A DNA stretch of 64,000 bases from Actinomadura madurae (GTDB taxonomy: Bacteria; Actinomycetota; Actinomycetes; Streptosporangiales; Streptosporangiaceae): assembly GCF_900115095.1 (NCBI RefSeq), contig NZ_FOVH01000010.1, positions 186,001 through 250,000 of the forward strand, given 5' to 3'. This document shows positions 34,790 to 43,314 of this stretch, in pieces. The notes under the pieces were generated by a model. That model searched no databases. It was not told the DNA's origin and saw only the letters and a list, made by a program, of their open reading frames with translations. The translations under genes and the position numbers were made by a program. The stretch's first letter is position 1. Each line of letters begins with the position of its first letter.

Positions 34790-36130
34790 ATGACCAGCCA
34801 GGATCCTGCCCTGCCACAGGTACGCCGTGTCGTGACCGAGATCCCCGGCCCGCGCTCCCGCGAGCTGCACCGGCGCCGGACCGCGGCGGTGCCGCCGGGC
34901 GTCGGCAGCGTCCTGCCGGTGTACGTGACGGACGCCGGCGGCGGCGTGGTCGTCGACGCGGACGGCAACTCGCTGATCGACTTCGGGTCCGGCATCGCCG
35001 TGACGGGCGTCGGCAACGCGAACCCGCGGGTCGCCGCGCGGGTGAAGGCGCAGGCGGACCGGTTCACCCACACCTGCTTCATGGTCGCGCCGTACGAGTC
35101 GTACGTCGCGGTGTGCGAGAACCTCAACCGGATCACGCCCGGCGACCACGAGAAGCGGTCCTTCCTGGTCAACAGCGGCGCCGAGGCGGTGGAGAACGCC
35201 GTCAAGATCGCCCGGTACGCGACCGGCCGGCAGGCGGTCGTGGTGTTCGACCACGGCTACCACGGCCGGACCCTGCTGACCATGACGCTGACGGCGAAGA
35301 ACATGCCGTACAAGCAGGGCTTCGGCCCGTACGCGCCCGAGGTCCACCGGATGCCGCTCGCCTACCCGTTCCGGTGGCCGACCGGCCCGGAGAACTGCGG
35401 GCCGGAGGCGGCGGCGCAGGCCGTCGACCAGATCGCCAAGCAGATCGGCGCGACGAACGTCGCGGCGCTGCTGATCGAGCCGATCCAGGGCGAGGGCGGG
35501 TTCATCGAGCCCGCCCCGGGCTTCCTGCCCGCGCTCGCCGAGTTCTGCCGTGCCAACGGCATCCTGTTCATCGCCGACGAGGTGCAGACCGGCTTCGCGC
35601 GGACGGGCCACATGTTCGCCTGCGAGCACGAGGGGATCGTCCCCGACCTCGTCGCGACCGCGAAGGGCATCGCGGGCGGGCTGCCGCTCGCCGCCGTCAC
35701 CGGGCGCGCCGACATCATGGACAAGGTGCACGCCGGCGGGCTCGGCGGCACCTACGGCGGCAACCCGCTCGCCTGCGAGGCGGCGCTGGCCGTCCTGGAG
35801 GAGATCGAGGACGGCAAGCTGGTCGAGCGGGCCGGCCGCATCGGGGAGATCATGCTGCCCCGGCTCCGGGCCCTCGCCGCGCGGCACCCCGCGATCGGCG
35901 ACGTGCGCGGGCGCGGCGCGATGACCGCGATCGAGCTGGTGCGGGAGGGGACCAAGGAACCCGACCCCGAGCTGACCGCGAAGGTCGCGCGCCGCTGCCA
36001 CGAGCGCGGGCTGCTCGTCCTGACGACCGGGACGTACGGGAACGTGCTGCGCTTCCTGCCGCCGCTCGTCATCCCCGAGGACCTGCTGGCCGAGGGCCTG
36101 GACGTCCTGGACGAGGCCTTCTCGGAGTAG
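34790..36130 (+). CDS. gabT: 4-aminobutyrate aminotransferase
   Basis: 446-residue class III PLP aminotransferase that moves the amino group of GABA to 2-oxoglutarate, giving succinic semialdehyde. Visible motifs are NSGAEAVENAVKIAR, the HGYHGRT loop, EPIQGEGGFI, Asp263 of ADEVQTGFARTG and the Schiff-base Lys292 in VATAKGIAGGLPL. The substrate Arg/Glu positions look normal for GabT. I start at ATG 34790 (MTSQDPALPQVRR); the frame extends upstream but into the divergent regulator. The partner aldehyde dehydrogenase is on the other side of the regulator. Confidence 0.94.
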   Translation: MTSQDPALPQVRRVVTEIPGPRSRELHRRRTAAVPPGVGSVLPVYVTDAGGGVVVDADGNSLIDFGSGIAVTGVGNANPRVAARVKAQADRFTHTCFMVAPYESYVAVCENLNRITPGDHEKRSFLVNSGAEAVENAVKIARYATGRQAVVVFDHGYHGRTLLTMTLTAKNMPYKQGFGPYAPEVHRMPLAYPFRWPTGPENCGPEAAAQAVDQIAKQIGATNVAALLIEPIQGEGGFIEPAPGFLPALAEFCRANGILFIADEVQTGFARTGHMFACEHEGIVPDLVATAKGIAGGLPLAAVTGRADIMDKVHAGGLGGTYGGNPLACEAALAVLEEIEDGKLVERAGRIGEIMLPRLRALAARHPAIGDVRGRGAMTAIELVREGTKEPDPELTAKVARRCHERGLLVLTTGTYGNVLRFLPPLVIPEDLLAEGLDVLDEAFSE

Positions 36131-36147
36131 GGCGGGCGAGGGGCAGG

Positions 36148-37137
36148 TCAGGCCGGGGTGAGGCTCTCCGCGTAGAGGTCGGCGAGGATGTCGTAGGAGC
36201 GGAGCCGGTCGGCGTGGTCGTAGACCTGGGTGACCACCATGACCTCGTCGACGGCCGTCCGCCCGATCAGCGCGTCCAGCTGCTTGCGGACGCTGTCCGG
36301 CCCGCCCACGACCTGGTCCGCCAGGCGCGCGTCGATCATCTGCTGTTCGAGCGGCGTGTAGGGGTGGGCGGCGGTCTCCTCGGGCGTCGGCAGCGGCCCC
36401 GGGCGGCCCTGCCGCAGCCGCAGGAACGCGAGTGCCTGCGGGGCGGCCAGCTCGCGTGCCTGCTCGTCGGTGCCGGCGGCCGTGACCGACACCCCGATCA
36501 TCGAGTACGGCTCGTCCAGCGCGCCCGGCCGGAACGACTCCCGGTACAGCGCCAGCGCGGGCACCGTGTTCTCGGCGCTGAAGTGGTGCGCGAACGCGAA
36601 CGGCAGGCCGAGCAGGCCGGCGAGCCGCGCGCTGTACCCGCTGGATCCGAGCAGCCAGACCGGCGGTTCGTTCCCGGCGGCGGGGGTCACCTTGCTGTCC
36701 GCGCCGAAGTAGCCGCGCAGCTCGATGACCTGCTCGGGGAAGTCGTCCACCGACAGCGCCTCCGGGGACCGCCGCAGCGCCAGCGCGGTCGCCTGGTCGG
36801 TGCCGGGGGCGCGGCCGAGGCCGAGGTCGATGCGTCCCGGGTACAGCGCCTCCAGCGTGCCGAACTGCTCGGCGACGACCATCGGCGCGTGGTTCGGCAG
36901 CATGACGCCGCCGGAGCCGACCCGCATCCGGGAGGTCGCCGCCGCGACCTGCCCGATCAGCACGGCCGTCGCCGAGCTGGCGATGCCGGGCATCGCGTGG
37001 TGCTCGGCCAGCCAGTACCGGTGGTAGCCGAGCCGTTCGGCGTGCCGCGCCAGGTCGAGGGTGTTGCGCAGGGCCTGGCCGGACGTGGAGCCGCTGACGA
37101 CGGGGGCGAGGTCGAGGACGGAGAAGCGCACGCTCAT
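36148..37137 (-). CDS. LLM-class flavin-dependent oxidoreductase
   Basis: 329 residues of the bacterial luciferase-like TIM-barrel family, MsnO8-like subgroup. Features are SVLDLAPV, WLAEHHAMPGIASSAT, GSGGVMLPNHAP and LGLGRAPGTDQ. The enzymes use FMN or F420 to oxidise or reduce small substrates; which cofactor is not shown by the sequence. ATG 37137 is used (MSVRFSVLDLAPVV); a TTG 12 bases upstream is possible. Convergent with gabT (17 bases between stops). Confidence 0.92.
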   Translation of the reverse strand: MSVRFSVLDLAPVVSGSTSGQALRNTLDLARHAERLGYHRYWLAEHHAMPGIASSATAVLIGQVAAATSRMRVGSGGVMLPNHAPMVVAEQFGTLEALYPGRIDLGLGRAPGTDQATALALRRSPEALSVDDFPEQVIELRGYFGADSKVTPAAGNEPPVWLLGSSGYSARLAGLLGLPFAFAHHFSAENTVPALALYRESFRPGALDEPYSMIGVSVTAAGTDEQARELAAPQALAFLRLRQGRPGPLPTPEETAAHPYTPLEQQMIDARLADQVVGGPDSVRKQLDALIGRTAVDEVMVVTQVYDHADRLRSYDILADLYAESLTPA

Positions 37138-37175
37138 ACCGGGTGCCAACCCGCCGCGCGCCCGTCCTCTTCCCG

Positions 37176-37472
37176 CTAGCCGCCCAGCGCCACGAGGACG
37201 ACGGCCGCGATCGCCGCGAGCACCACGGGGACGGTGATGCTGAGCCAGGACCAGTTCACCAGCGTGCGGGCCCGCGCGGGGTCCTCCGCGAACCGGACCT
37301 CGGCCCGCGCGTACAGCAGCGCGGCGACGACGACCAGCGGGAGGAAGGCGAAGGTGGTGAGGAGGCCGAGGACGAAGGCGGCGACCTGCCCGAACCGGGT
37401 GTACGTGCCGTCCGGGCCGATGCCGAACGCGAGACGGGGAGCCGCCGCGGGGGCGGAGACGGCTTCGGTCAT
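37176..37472 (-). CDS. Small two-helix membrane protein
   Basis: 98 residues (MTEAVSAPAAAPRLAFGIGP). Two transmembrane helices, FVLGLLTTFAFLPLVVVAALLYA and WLSITVPVVLAAIAAVVLVAL, are separated by a short charged loop (EVRFAEDPARARTLVN). No family is recognised. The ATG at 37472 has only a weak ribosome site; an upstream ATG near 37523 is in frame. Confidence 0.65.
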   Translation of the reverse strand: MTEAVSAPAAAPRLAFGIGPDGTYTRFGQVAAFVLGLLTTFAFLPLVVVAALLYARAEVRFAEDPARARTLVNWSWLSITVPVVLAAIAAVVLVALGG

Positions 37473-37591
37473 GATGCGCACCGTACCGATCACTAGTTCC
37501 ACTAGGAATGTGACCTGGATCATACGCTTCGTGATCAGCCGGAACCAGGGGCCGGCCGCCACTTTTCTGGACGGCCGGCCCAATACGTGGT

Positions 37592-39285
37592 TCAGCGCAG
37601 GTCGAGGCCGAGCAGCACCGGGTCGTGGTCGGACGAGCGGAACGCGTCCGGCCGGTAGAAGCGCGCCGGGTTGAACTCGGTGTTGTAGTCCAGGAACACC
37701 GGCTCGTCGCTGTTGGCGTGCCAGATCGTCGCGCCCGTCACGCGCCGGGACAGCGCCTTGCCCGCGAGCGCGTGGTCCAGCTCGCCCGCCTGCCCGTCGA
37801 AGATGTAGCTGTACCGCTGGTCCGGGCGGACGAACCGCTGGGTCTGCCCGGCGAGGCCGGCGCCCGCGAGGGTCCGCACCGGGTCCTCGGCCGTGTAGGC
37901 GTTGAGGTCGCCGACCACCAGGGGGTTCCGCGCGCCGGCCGCGATCGCGGCGATCGCCTTCGCCTGGGCGACGCGGCGGGCGTTGTAGCAGCCCTGGCCG
38001 TCGCCCTGGTCCTGGTCCGGGCCGGTGGCGCCGTCGCAGCCCTTCGACTTGAAGTGGTTGACGATCATGGTGAACGCCGTCCCGCCCTTCGCCGGGCGGA
38101 ACGCCTGCACCAGCGGCGGCCGGTCGAAGACCGGGTCGTCGGACGAGCGGGCGGCGCCGGAGGGCGTGACGGCGGCGGGCCGGTAGATGAGCGCGACGTG
38201 GATCTCGTCGGTCCCCGGGAACGGGTGCCTCACCCACGCGTAGGTCCCGGCGCCGGACGCGTTCAGCCGGTCGACCAGCGCCTTCACCGCGGTGTCGCCG
38301 TTGTTCTCGACCTCCATGAGCCCGACGACGTCGGCGTCCAGGCCCTTGAGCGCGGACGTCAGCTTGGCGAGCTGCCGCTCCTGCTCCTCGGCCGTGTCCG
38401 CGCCGCGCCGGTTCAGCGTCGTGAACCAGTTCAGCGTGTTGAAGCTCGCGACGCGGACGTCGCCGCCGACGCGGCCCGGCCTGTTCGGCCGCGGGTCGGT
38501 GCGGGCGAAGTGCGCCGCCCTGGTCGGCTCCAAGCGGTACGCGCCGAACCCGTAGCCGAGAACGCCGGTCAGCCTCCGCGCCGAGTCGCCGAGTCGCCGA
38601 TGCGCAGGACGCGCGGGTCGGTGTACGGGATCGTGTCCGGGTTCTGCACGTTCGACCCGTCGTCGACGAGGAGCTTCCGCGCGTCGTTCCGTGCCTGGGT
38701 GGAGCCGTGCCCGTCCGTGGGCTGGAAGAGGCGGCCGCCCGCGGAGACGGTGACCTCCCCGTACCGTCCGAGCTGGTAGGTCTCGGTCGCGGTGAGACGC
38801 TGCCCGAACCGCAGCAGCATGCCCTCGTACCGCTCCAGGGTCGCGCCGCCCTTCAGCGGCAGCCGGACCTCGGCCGGGGCGACCCGTCCCTTGCCGCACA
38901 CGTCGACGGCCGAGACGGGGGACAGCTCGGTGAGCCCGTTGTACTCGACGGCCTTGCCGGTCACGAGCACGCGGTCGCCGGCCGCGACGTCCGCGGTGGA
39001 GTAGACGAAGAGTCCGTCGGACGTCCGCGGGTCGGCGTCGGGGGCCGGGTCCTGGACGAAGAAGCCACCGAGCTGGTCGGACCGCTGGAAGTCGGCGGTG
39101 ACGACGCCCTCGACCCGGACGGTCCGCCCGTTCAGGGGGCTCGCGTCGCCGCCGCCCTGGACCTCGGCGATCCGGTGGTCGGCGGGAGTGCCGCAGGTGG
39201 ACGGCTCCGCCGCGGCGGCCGTCTGCGCGCCGGCGGTGAGGCCGGCGGTCAGGACGGTCGCGAGTGCTGCTGCTGTTCGGCGCAT
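37592..39285 (-). pseudogene. Secreted endonuclease/exonuclease/phosphatase-family protein, frameshifted
   Basis: The N-terminal part (ATG 39285) begins with a signal peptide (MRRTAAALATVLTAGLTAGA, cleavage near QTAAAAEP), followed by an OB-fold-type region (VRVEGVVTADFQ, GGFFVQDP). After DPRVLRIGDSATR it hits TGA. The rest continues in another frame from LTGVLGYGFGAYRLEPT to GLDLR and holds the nuclease core (ASFNTLNWF, MEVENNG, NHFKSKGC, VVGDLNAYTAEDP, SDHDPVL). The break coincides with an 8-bp tandem duplication (38580-38600); removing one unit restores IGDSARRLTGVLGYG exactly. The intact product would be an extracellular nuclease of about 560 residues. Confidence 0.88.
38580..38600. repeat. 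8-bp tandem duplication causing the frameshift
   Basis: GCCGAGTC occurs twice in a row, followed by a partial GCCGA (2.6 units). The third base periodicity is lost because the unit is not a multiple of three. Slipped-strand gain or loss of one unit would toggle the nuclease frame. Confidence 0.85.
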
Positions 39286-39394
39286 GGCCGGAGAGTAGAG
39301 GCGGGTTTCGACGAACCGGCGACCCGTTAATGAAGACTCCACCAATTTGCAACGGATTGTCGTAACTATGGAGACCCCGTCCAGAAGGAGGGCC

Positions 39395-40189
39395 GTGACC
39401 CAGGCATCGGCCGGATCCGAATACGCCCGCACCCGCGACATCATCGCCGTGTTCGCCGTCCTGCTCGCCCTCACGGCGGTGCTGGTGGTCGTCCTCGTCC
39501 AGGCGTGGCCGGCCGGCCCGCGGCCGGGCCCCGGCGGGGGCGGCGGGATCACCCCGGCCGAGAAGACCGTCCACCTGCCCGGATGGTCGCCCACCGTGTC
39601 GCGGGAGACGAGCCTGTTCGTGATCGTCATGGCCGCCGGCGCGCTCGGCGCGATCGCGCACGTCCTGCGGTCCTTCTACTGGTACGTCGGCAACCGGGCG
39701 CTGCGCCGGAGCTGGCTGCCGATGTACCTGCTGCTCCCGCTCGTCGGTGCGCTCTTCGGGCTGATCGTCTACCTGGTGGTGCGCGGCGGGCTGACCTCGC
39801 CGGCGGGCGGCGCCTCCGACGTCAACCCGTACGGGATCGCGGCCATCGCCGCGCTCGTCGGCCAGTTCTCCCGCGAGACCGCCGAGAAGTTCCGCGCCGT
39901 CTTCTCCACGCTGCTGGCGCCCGCGCCGCCGGGAAGCGACCACGCGCCGGCGCCGCGGATCACCGCGGTCGAGCCCGCGGGCGGCCCGCCGGGCGCGCCG
40001 GTCGCGCTCCGCGGCACCGGGCTGGCGTCCGCGACGGGCGTCCGTTTCGGGGCGGTGCGGTCGCCCGTGGTGGACGCGACGGACACGCTGGTGCGGACCG
40101 CCGTCCCGGCCGGCGCCACCTCGGGGCGCCCCGTGGTGACGACCCCCGCGGGCTCGGCCACCGCCCCCGAGCCGTTCACGGTGGAGTGA
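39395..40189 (+). CDS. Membrane protein with C-terminal IPT/TIG domain
   Basis: 264 residues. Three to four transmembrane helices (DIIAVFAVLLALTAVLVVVLV, LFVIVMAAGALGAIAHVL, WLPMYLLLPLVGALFGLIVYL, then a weak one) precede a linker. An IPT/TIG immunoglobulin-like fold at about 185-264 includes PRITAVEPAGGPPGAPVALRGTGL and PEPFTVE. A short SRETAEKFRAVFSTLL segment before the linker recalls proteins that sit near ATP-driven membrane machines. Function unknown. GTG 39395 follows AAGGAGG; the upstream ATG 39368 has no ribosome site. The last 14 bases overlap the end of the convergent nitrilase-fold gene. Confidence 0.78.
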   Translation: MTQASAGSEYARTRDIIAVFAVLLALTAVLVVVLVQAWPAGPRPGPGGGGGITPAEKTVHLPGWSPTVSRETSLFVIVMAAGALGAIAHVLRSFYWYVGNRALRRSWLPMYLLLPLVGALFGLIVYLVVRGGLTSPAGGASDVNPYGIAAIAALVGQFSRETAEKFRAVFSTLLAPAPPGSDHAPAPRITAVEPAGGPPGAPVALRGTGLASATGVRFGAVRSPVVDATDTLVRTAVPAGATSGRPVVTTPAGSATAPEPFTVE

Positions 40190-41642
40190 CCGGCCCCTCG
40201 TCCGGCCAGTGGTCGTGCCAGACGTCGTAGGCCGCGCCCGGGAACACGCGCGGCAGCTCGGAGGTGGGGAGCCGCCCGGGTTCGGCGCCCGTCCGGGCGA
40301 CCCCGAACTGCCGGTCCAGTTCGTACGCGGCGCGGCGCAGGCTCTTCGGGCCCGCGACCAGGCACGTGTAGCGGGGGCCGGGCAGCTCCTCGTCGGGGAT
40401 GGCCGCGCCGACCGCGAGGCTGTTGGACACCGCCACCCAGCCGCCGAGGTCGGCGACCTGCCGCTCGGCGCCCTGGTCCTCCCAGCGGTGCTCCAGGATC
40501 GGCTTGGAGAAGATCGGGACGAGCAGGTGCGACACGCCGCACGCCAGCAGCTCCCGCTCCCAGCCGATCGACCGGCCGAGGTCCTCGCAGATCAGCACCG
40601 CGAGCCGGCCGAGGGAGGAGTCGAGCACGCTGATCCGCATGCCGGGACGCGCGTACTCGACGGCCGTGCCCGAGTCCGGCGCGTCGGGCAGCCGCCACAG
40701 CCGCATCTGCCCCTGGTCCAGCGTGAACCCCGACAGCTTGTCCTGGACGAGGAGCTCCTGCCCGGTCCAGCGGTCCAGCAGGACGGCCCGGTTCGGCGGC
40801 GGGTCCCCGCCCCCGACCGGGCCGCTGCCGAGCAGCAGGAACCGCAGCGGGCGGCGGCCCCGGTCGCGGGCGGCGGTGTCGAACGCGACCTCCTTCCAGT
40901 GCTCCAGCAGCGCGTCCGACAGCGACGCCTCCGGCATCACGGCGAGCTGCGCGCCGGACTCGTCCAGCCGCCGGACGATCGCCTTGATCCGGCTGCGGAT
41001 GCCGGCGGACTCCATCGGGCGGAGCGTGTAGACGGTCATGCCGTGCCGCTCGCCGAACGCGATGTCGACGTCGTCGTAGGTCTCCAGCACCGGCGCGCAG
41101 CCGACGGCGACGGGCTCGTCGCGGGCGAAGTAGGGGTCGTTCACGGTGGGCAGGATCCGGTGGTCGAGGCGCTCCCACTCCGCCTGCGGGACGCGGTGGA
41201 CGCCGAAGAACTCCGCCTTCGTCCGCAGGCCGCGCGGGCGCCCCGGGTACGCGCAGCGGGGGAGCAGCGCGCCCGTCGTCTCCGGCCCGTTGAGCCTTCC
41301 CTCGGTCAGGTAGGTGACGAGCACTCCGGCGAGCGCGGGCGCGTCGTGGTAGGGGGAGTAGGGGCTGGCGTGGGCGAGCGCGATGTCCAGCCCGAGCAGG
41401 AGGGTGAACCGGCCGAGGTCGCCGTGCTCGGTGACGATCTCCGCCGTCACCGCCGGATCGAGGACGCCGTCCCTCAGCACCGTCTCGGCGACCTCGTCCG
41501 CGTCCCGCCGCACCCGCTCCCGCCTGGCCCAGCGCGTGGCCGTCCAGCCCTGGAAGACGTCGTCCGCGATCGCGTCGTAGAGGCGGACGAATAGATCAGC
41601 GGGCCCGGCCGGGTACACGGCTGTGACCGACTGATCCGTCAT
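40176..41642 (-). CDS. Nitrilase-superfamily hydrolase with unusual N-terminal domain
   Basis: 488 residues. The C-terminal half is a carbon-nitrogen hydrolase fold with a complete Glu-Lys-Cys triad: Glu238 in AVMPEASLSD, Lys302 in VQDKLSGF and Cys352 in VLICEDLGRS. The first 190 residues (MTDQSVTAVYPAGPADLFVRLYD) form a helical domain that I do not recognise and that classical nitrilases lack. The start at ATG 41642 follows CCGGGGGC; the frame runs further upstream without a ribosome site. It is divergent from a winged-helix protein gene, with an operator-like repeat between. Substrate unknown; such extended nitrilase modules are sometimes found in defence-like loci, but nothing here proves that. 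Confidence 0.82.
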   Translation of the reverse strand: MTDQSVTAVYPAGPADLFVRLYDAIADDVFQGWTATRWARRERVRRDADEVAETVLRDGVLDPAVTAEIVTEHGDLGRFTLLLGLDIALAHASPYSPYHDAPALAGVLVTYLTEGRLNGPETTGALLPRCAYPGRPRGLRTKAEFFGVHRVPQAEWERLDHRILPTVNDPYFARDEPVAVGCAPVLETYDDVDIAFGERHGMTVYTLRPMESAGIRSRIKAIVRRLDESGAQLAVMPEASLSDALLEHWKEVAFDTAARDRGRRPLRFLLLGSGPVGGGDPPPNRAVLLDRWTGQELLVQDKLSGFTLDQGQMRLWRLPDAPDSGTAVEYARPGMRISVLDSSLGRLAVLICEDLGRSIGWERELLACGVSHLLVPIFSKPILEHRWEDQGAERQVADLGGWVAVSNSLAVGAAIPDEELPGPRYTCLVAGPKSLRRAAYELDRQFGVARTGAEPGRLPTSELPRVFPGAAYDVWHDHWPDEGPVTPP

Positions 41643-41714
41643 AGGCGCCCCCGGGGGATTGACACACGCGGTGACCGATGGTGGATCGATGCTAACTCGC
41701 TCCGCCACCGGTTT

Positions 41715-41734
41715 CAGTGTCGTACGCGACAGTG
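41715..41734. promoter_or_regulatory. Operator-like inverted repeat, nitrilase/wHTH divergent region
   Basis: CAGTGTCGTACGCGACAGTG is an imperfect 20-bp palindrome (seven of eight outer pairs). It lies between the divergent nitrilase-fold and winged-helix genes, just upstream of a TTGACA hexamer, a good position for autoregulation by the winged-helix protein. Confidence 0.4.
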
Positions 41735-41750
41735 GCGGGCCCCGTGTCAC

Positions 41751-41779
41751 TTGACATTCACTTGGCATGAGCGCACGCT
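41751..41779 (+). promoter_or_regulatory. Candidate promoter for the winged-helix gene
   Basis: TTGACA (41751-41756) is followed after 17 bases by CACGCT, which keeps the A2 and T6 of a -10 element. The start codon is 37 bases further. The -35 matches the consensus fully; the -10 is poor. Confidence 0.35.
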
Positions 41780-41815
41780 GGAGCCGGCGGTGCTCGTCGA
41801 CCCCGGGAGTGAGCC

Positions 41816-42376
41816 GTGAACGTCAGCGCAGACGCAGTCTCCAGCACCCGCGACCGCCGGACCGAGGTCCGGCGCCTCATCGAGGCGATGGAACACGCCA
41901 AGGTCATCAGCGACGGCCACTTCTCGGCGCTCGGCATGCTGATCACCGACGCCTCGCTGAGCGCCGACGAGCCCGCCCTGGTCGAATGCCAGGACGGGCT
42001 CCAGTGGTTGCACCGCCACTACCTGGACGCCGACGCCCTCGACGGGCCGCAGCGCGAGCAGCGCGGCCGCATCCTCGGGCTCATCGACGTCGTCCACTGG
42101 GCGCTCAAGCGGCTCCCGTCCGGGCTCCAGCTCGCTCTGCAGCCCGACGGCCACGCCGCGCGCTTCCTCGTCGCGGTGTTCCGCCGGCAGGGCCTGTCCA
42201 ACCAGCAGCTCGCCGCCGAGCTCGGCACCGACGAGACCGAGATCAGCCGCGTCGGCCGCCGGCTGCTCGCGGCGGGCGTCGTCTGGCGCCGCAAGGAGTG
42301 GCGGCAGAACGCGTGGGACCTCACCCCGCGCGGGCGCCAGTACCTCGAAACGTCCGGCCTGCTGGCCGGCGGCTAG
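41816..42376 (+). CDS. Winged-helix DNA-binding protein
   Basis: 186 residues. The N-terminal 110 residues are helical and unassigned (RTEVRRLIEAMEHAKVISDGHF). The C-terminal 75 form a MarR/ArsR-like winged helix: HAARFLVAVFRRQGLSNQQLA, the recognition segment TDETEISRVGRRLLAAG and a wing RRKEWRQNAWDLTPRGRQYL. It is probably a regulator, with the nitrilase-fold gene as a natural target because the two are divergent. GTG 41816 follows GGGAG. The TAG stop shares CTAG with the convergent reductase gene (42373-42376). Confidence 0.8.
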   Translation: MNVSADAVSSTRDRRTEVRRLIEAMEHAKVISDGHFSALGMLITDASLSADEPALVECQDGLQWLHRHYLDADALDGPQREQRGRILGLIDVVHWALKRLPSGLQLALQPDGHAARFLVAVFRRQGLSNQQLAAELGTDETEISRVGRRLLAAGVVWRRKEWRQNAWDLTPRGRQYLETSGLLAGG

Positions 42377-43236
42377 GACGCCGGCTCCCCCAGCAGCGTG
42401 ATCAGGCGGGCGAGCCCGTCGTCGCCGTGGCCTTCGGCGACCGCGCGGTCGAACAGGTCCCGCAGCGCGGGCAGATGGCCCGGGTCGACGCCCTGGTCGC
42501 GGCTCGTCTCGATCAGGCCGGGAAGCGCCACCTGGCTGGTCGCCACGCTGGAGACCGCGGTGCCGAAGTCGCCTGTGTCGACGGCCCTGGCCTGCTCGGG
42601 GAACGACTCCATCATCGCGGTCAGCCACGCGGTCACCATCGGCTCGAAGTCGGCCGCCGCGACCTTCTCGGAGCGGACGAGCGCGACCGCGTGCTGGAAT
42701 CCGGCGAACATCCCGTACATGGCGTCCAGCAGGGCGAGGTCGAACAGCGGCGCCAGGCCGGGGTCGGTGCCGAGGAACCGCGGCCTGCCGAGGTCCGCGA
42801 GGGTGTCCCGGTGCCGCTCGAAGGCCACGTCGTCGCCGCTGTAGAGGATCAGCGCCTCGGGGCGTCCGATCATCGGCGGGACGGCCATGATGCCCCCGTC
42901 GACGTACCGGGCGCCGTGCCCGGTGACGCGGCCGGCCAGGGCGCGCGCCTGCCGCGGCGTCCCGTTGGTCAGCTGCACGACGGTCCGCCCGGACAGCACG
43001 TCCCCGGTGAGGATCTCCTCGGCGTTGTCGTACACGGACAGGCACACGATCACCAGCGGGCTCGCGGAGACGGCCGCCGCGGCGGTCTCGGCCTCCACCG
43101 CGCCCTTGGCCACGAGCGGCTCGGCCTTGGCGCGCGAGCGGTTCCAGACGGTCACGGTCCGCCCGGCGTCCAGGAGCGCCTCGGCGAGCGCGCTGCCCAT
43201 CAGGCCCAGCCCGAGCACGGTCACGGATGTCTTCAT
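42373..43236 (-). CDS. NADPH-dependent imine-reductase / beta-hydroxyacid-dehydrogenase-like enzyme
   Basis: 287 residues. The N-terminal Rossmann domain (VTVLGLGLMGSALAEALLDAG, WNRSRAKAEPL) is followed by the helical C-terminal domain of the 6-phosphogluconate dehydrogenase superfamily. The interdomain helix FDLALLDAMYGMFAGFQHAVAL has an Asp in the position used by Asp-type imine reductases. The substrate is unknown. GGGGAAG precedes the ATG at 43236. It is divergent from the AfsR-type regulator (78 bases), which probably controls it. Confidence 0.88.
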   Translation of the reverse strand: MKTSVTVLGLGLMGSALAEALLDAGRTVTVWNRSRAKAEPLVAKGAVEAETAAAAVSASPLVIVCLSVYDNAEEILTGDVLSGRTVVQLTNGTPRQARALAGRVTGHGARYVDGGIMAVPPMIGRPEALILYSGDDVAFERHRDTLADLGRPRFLGTDPGLAPLFDLALLDAMYGMFAGFQHAVALVRSEKVAAADFEPMVTAWLTAMMESFPEQARAVDTGDFGTAVSSVATSQVALPGLIETSRDQGVDPGHLPALRDLFDRAVAEGHGDDGLARLITLLGEPAS

Positions 43237-43314
43237 GGGACTTCCCCTTTCGTCAGGCCTCCAGCCTGCGGCGGGCGTGTTCGGGAATCGTTCGGGCCCG
43301 ATTACGGTGGGCGT

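Noticed and set aside
38569..38600. TGA in the nuclease gene read as selenocysteine, given the sel operon in the window
   Set aside because: The sequence after the TGA continues in a different frame, so recoding would not restore the protein; the 8-bp duplication explains the break.
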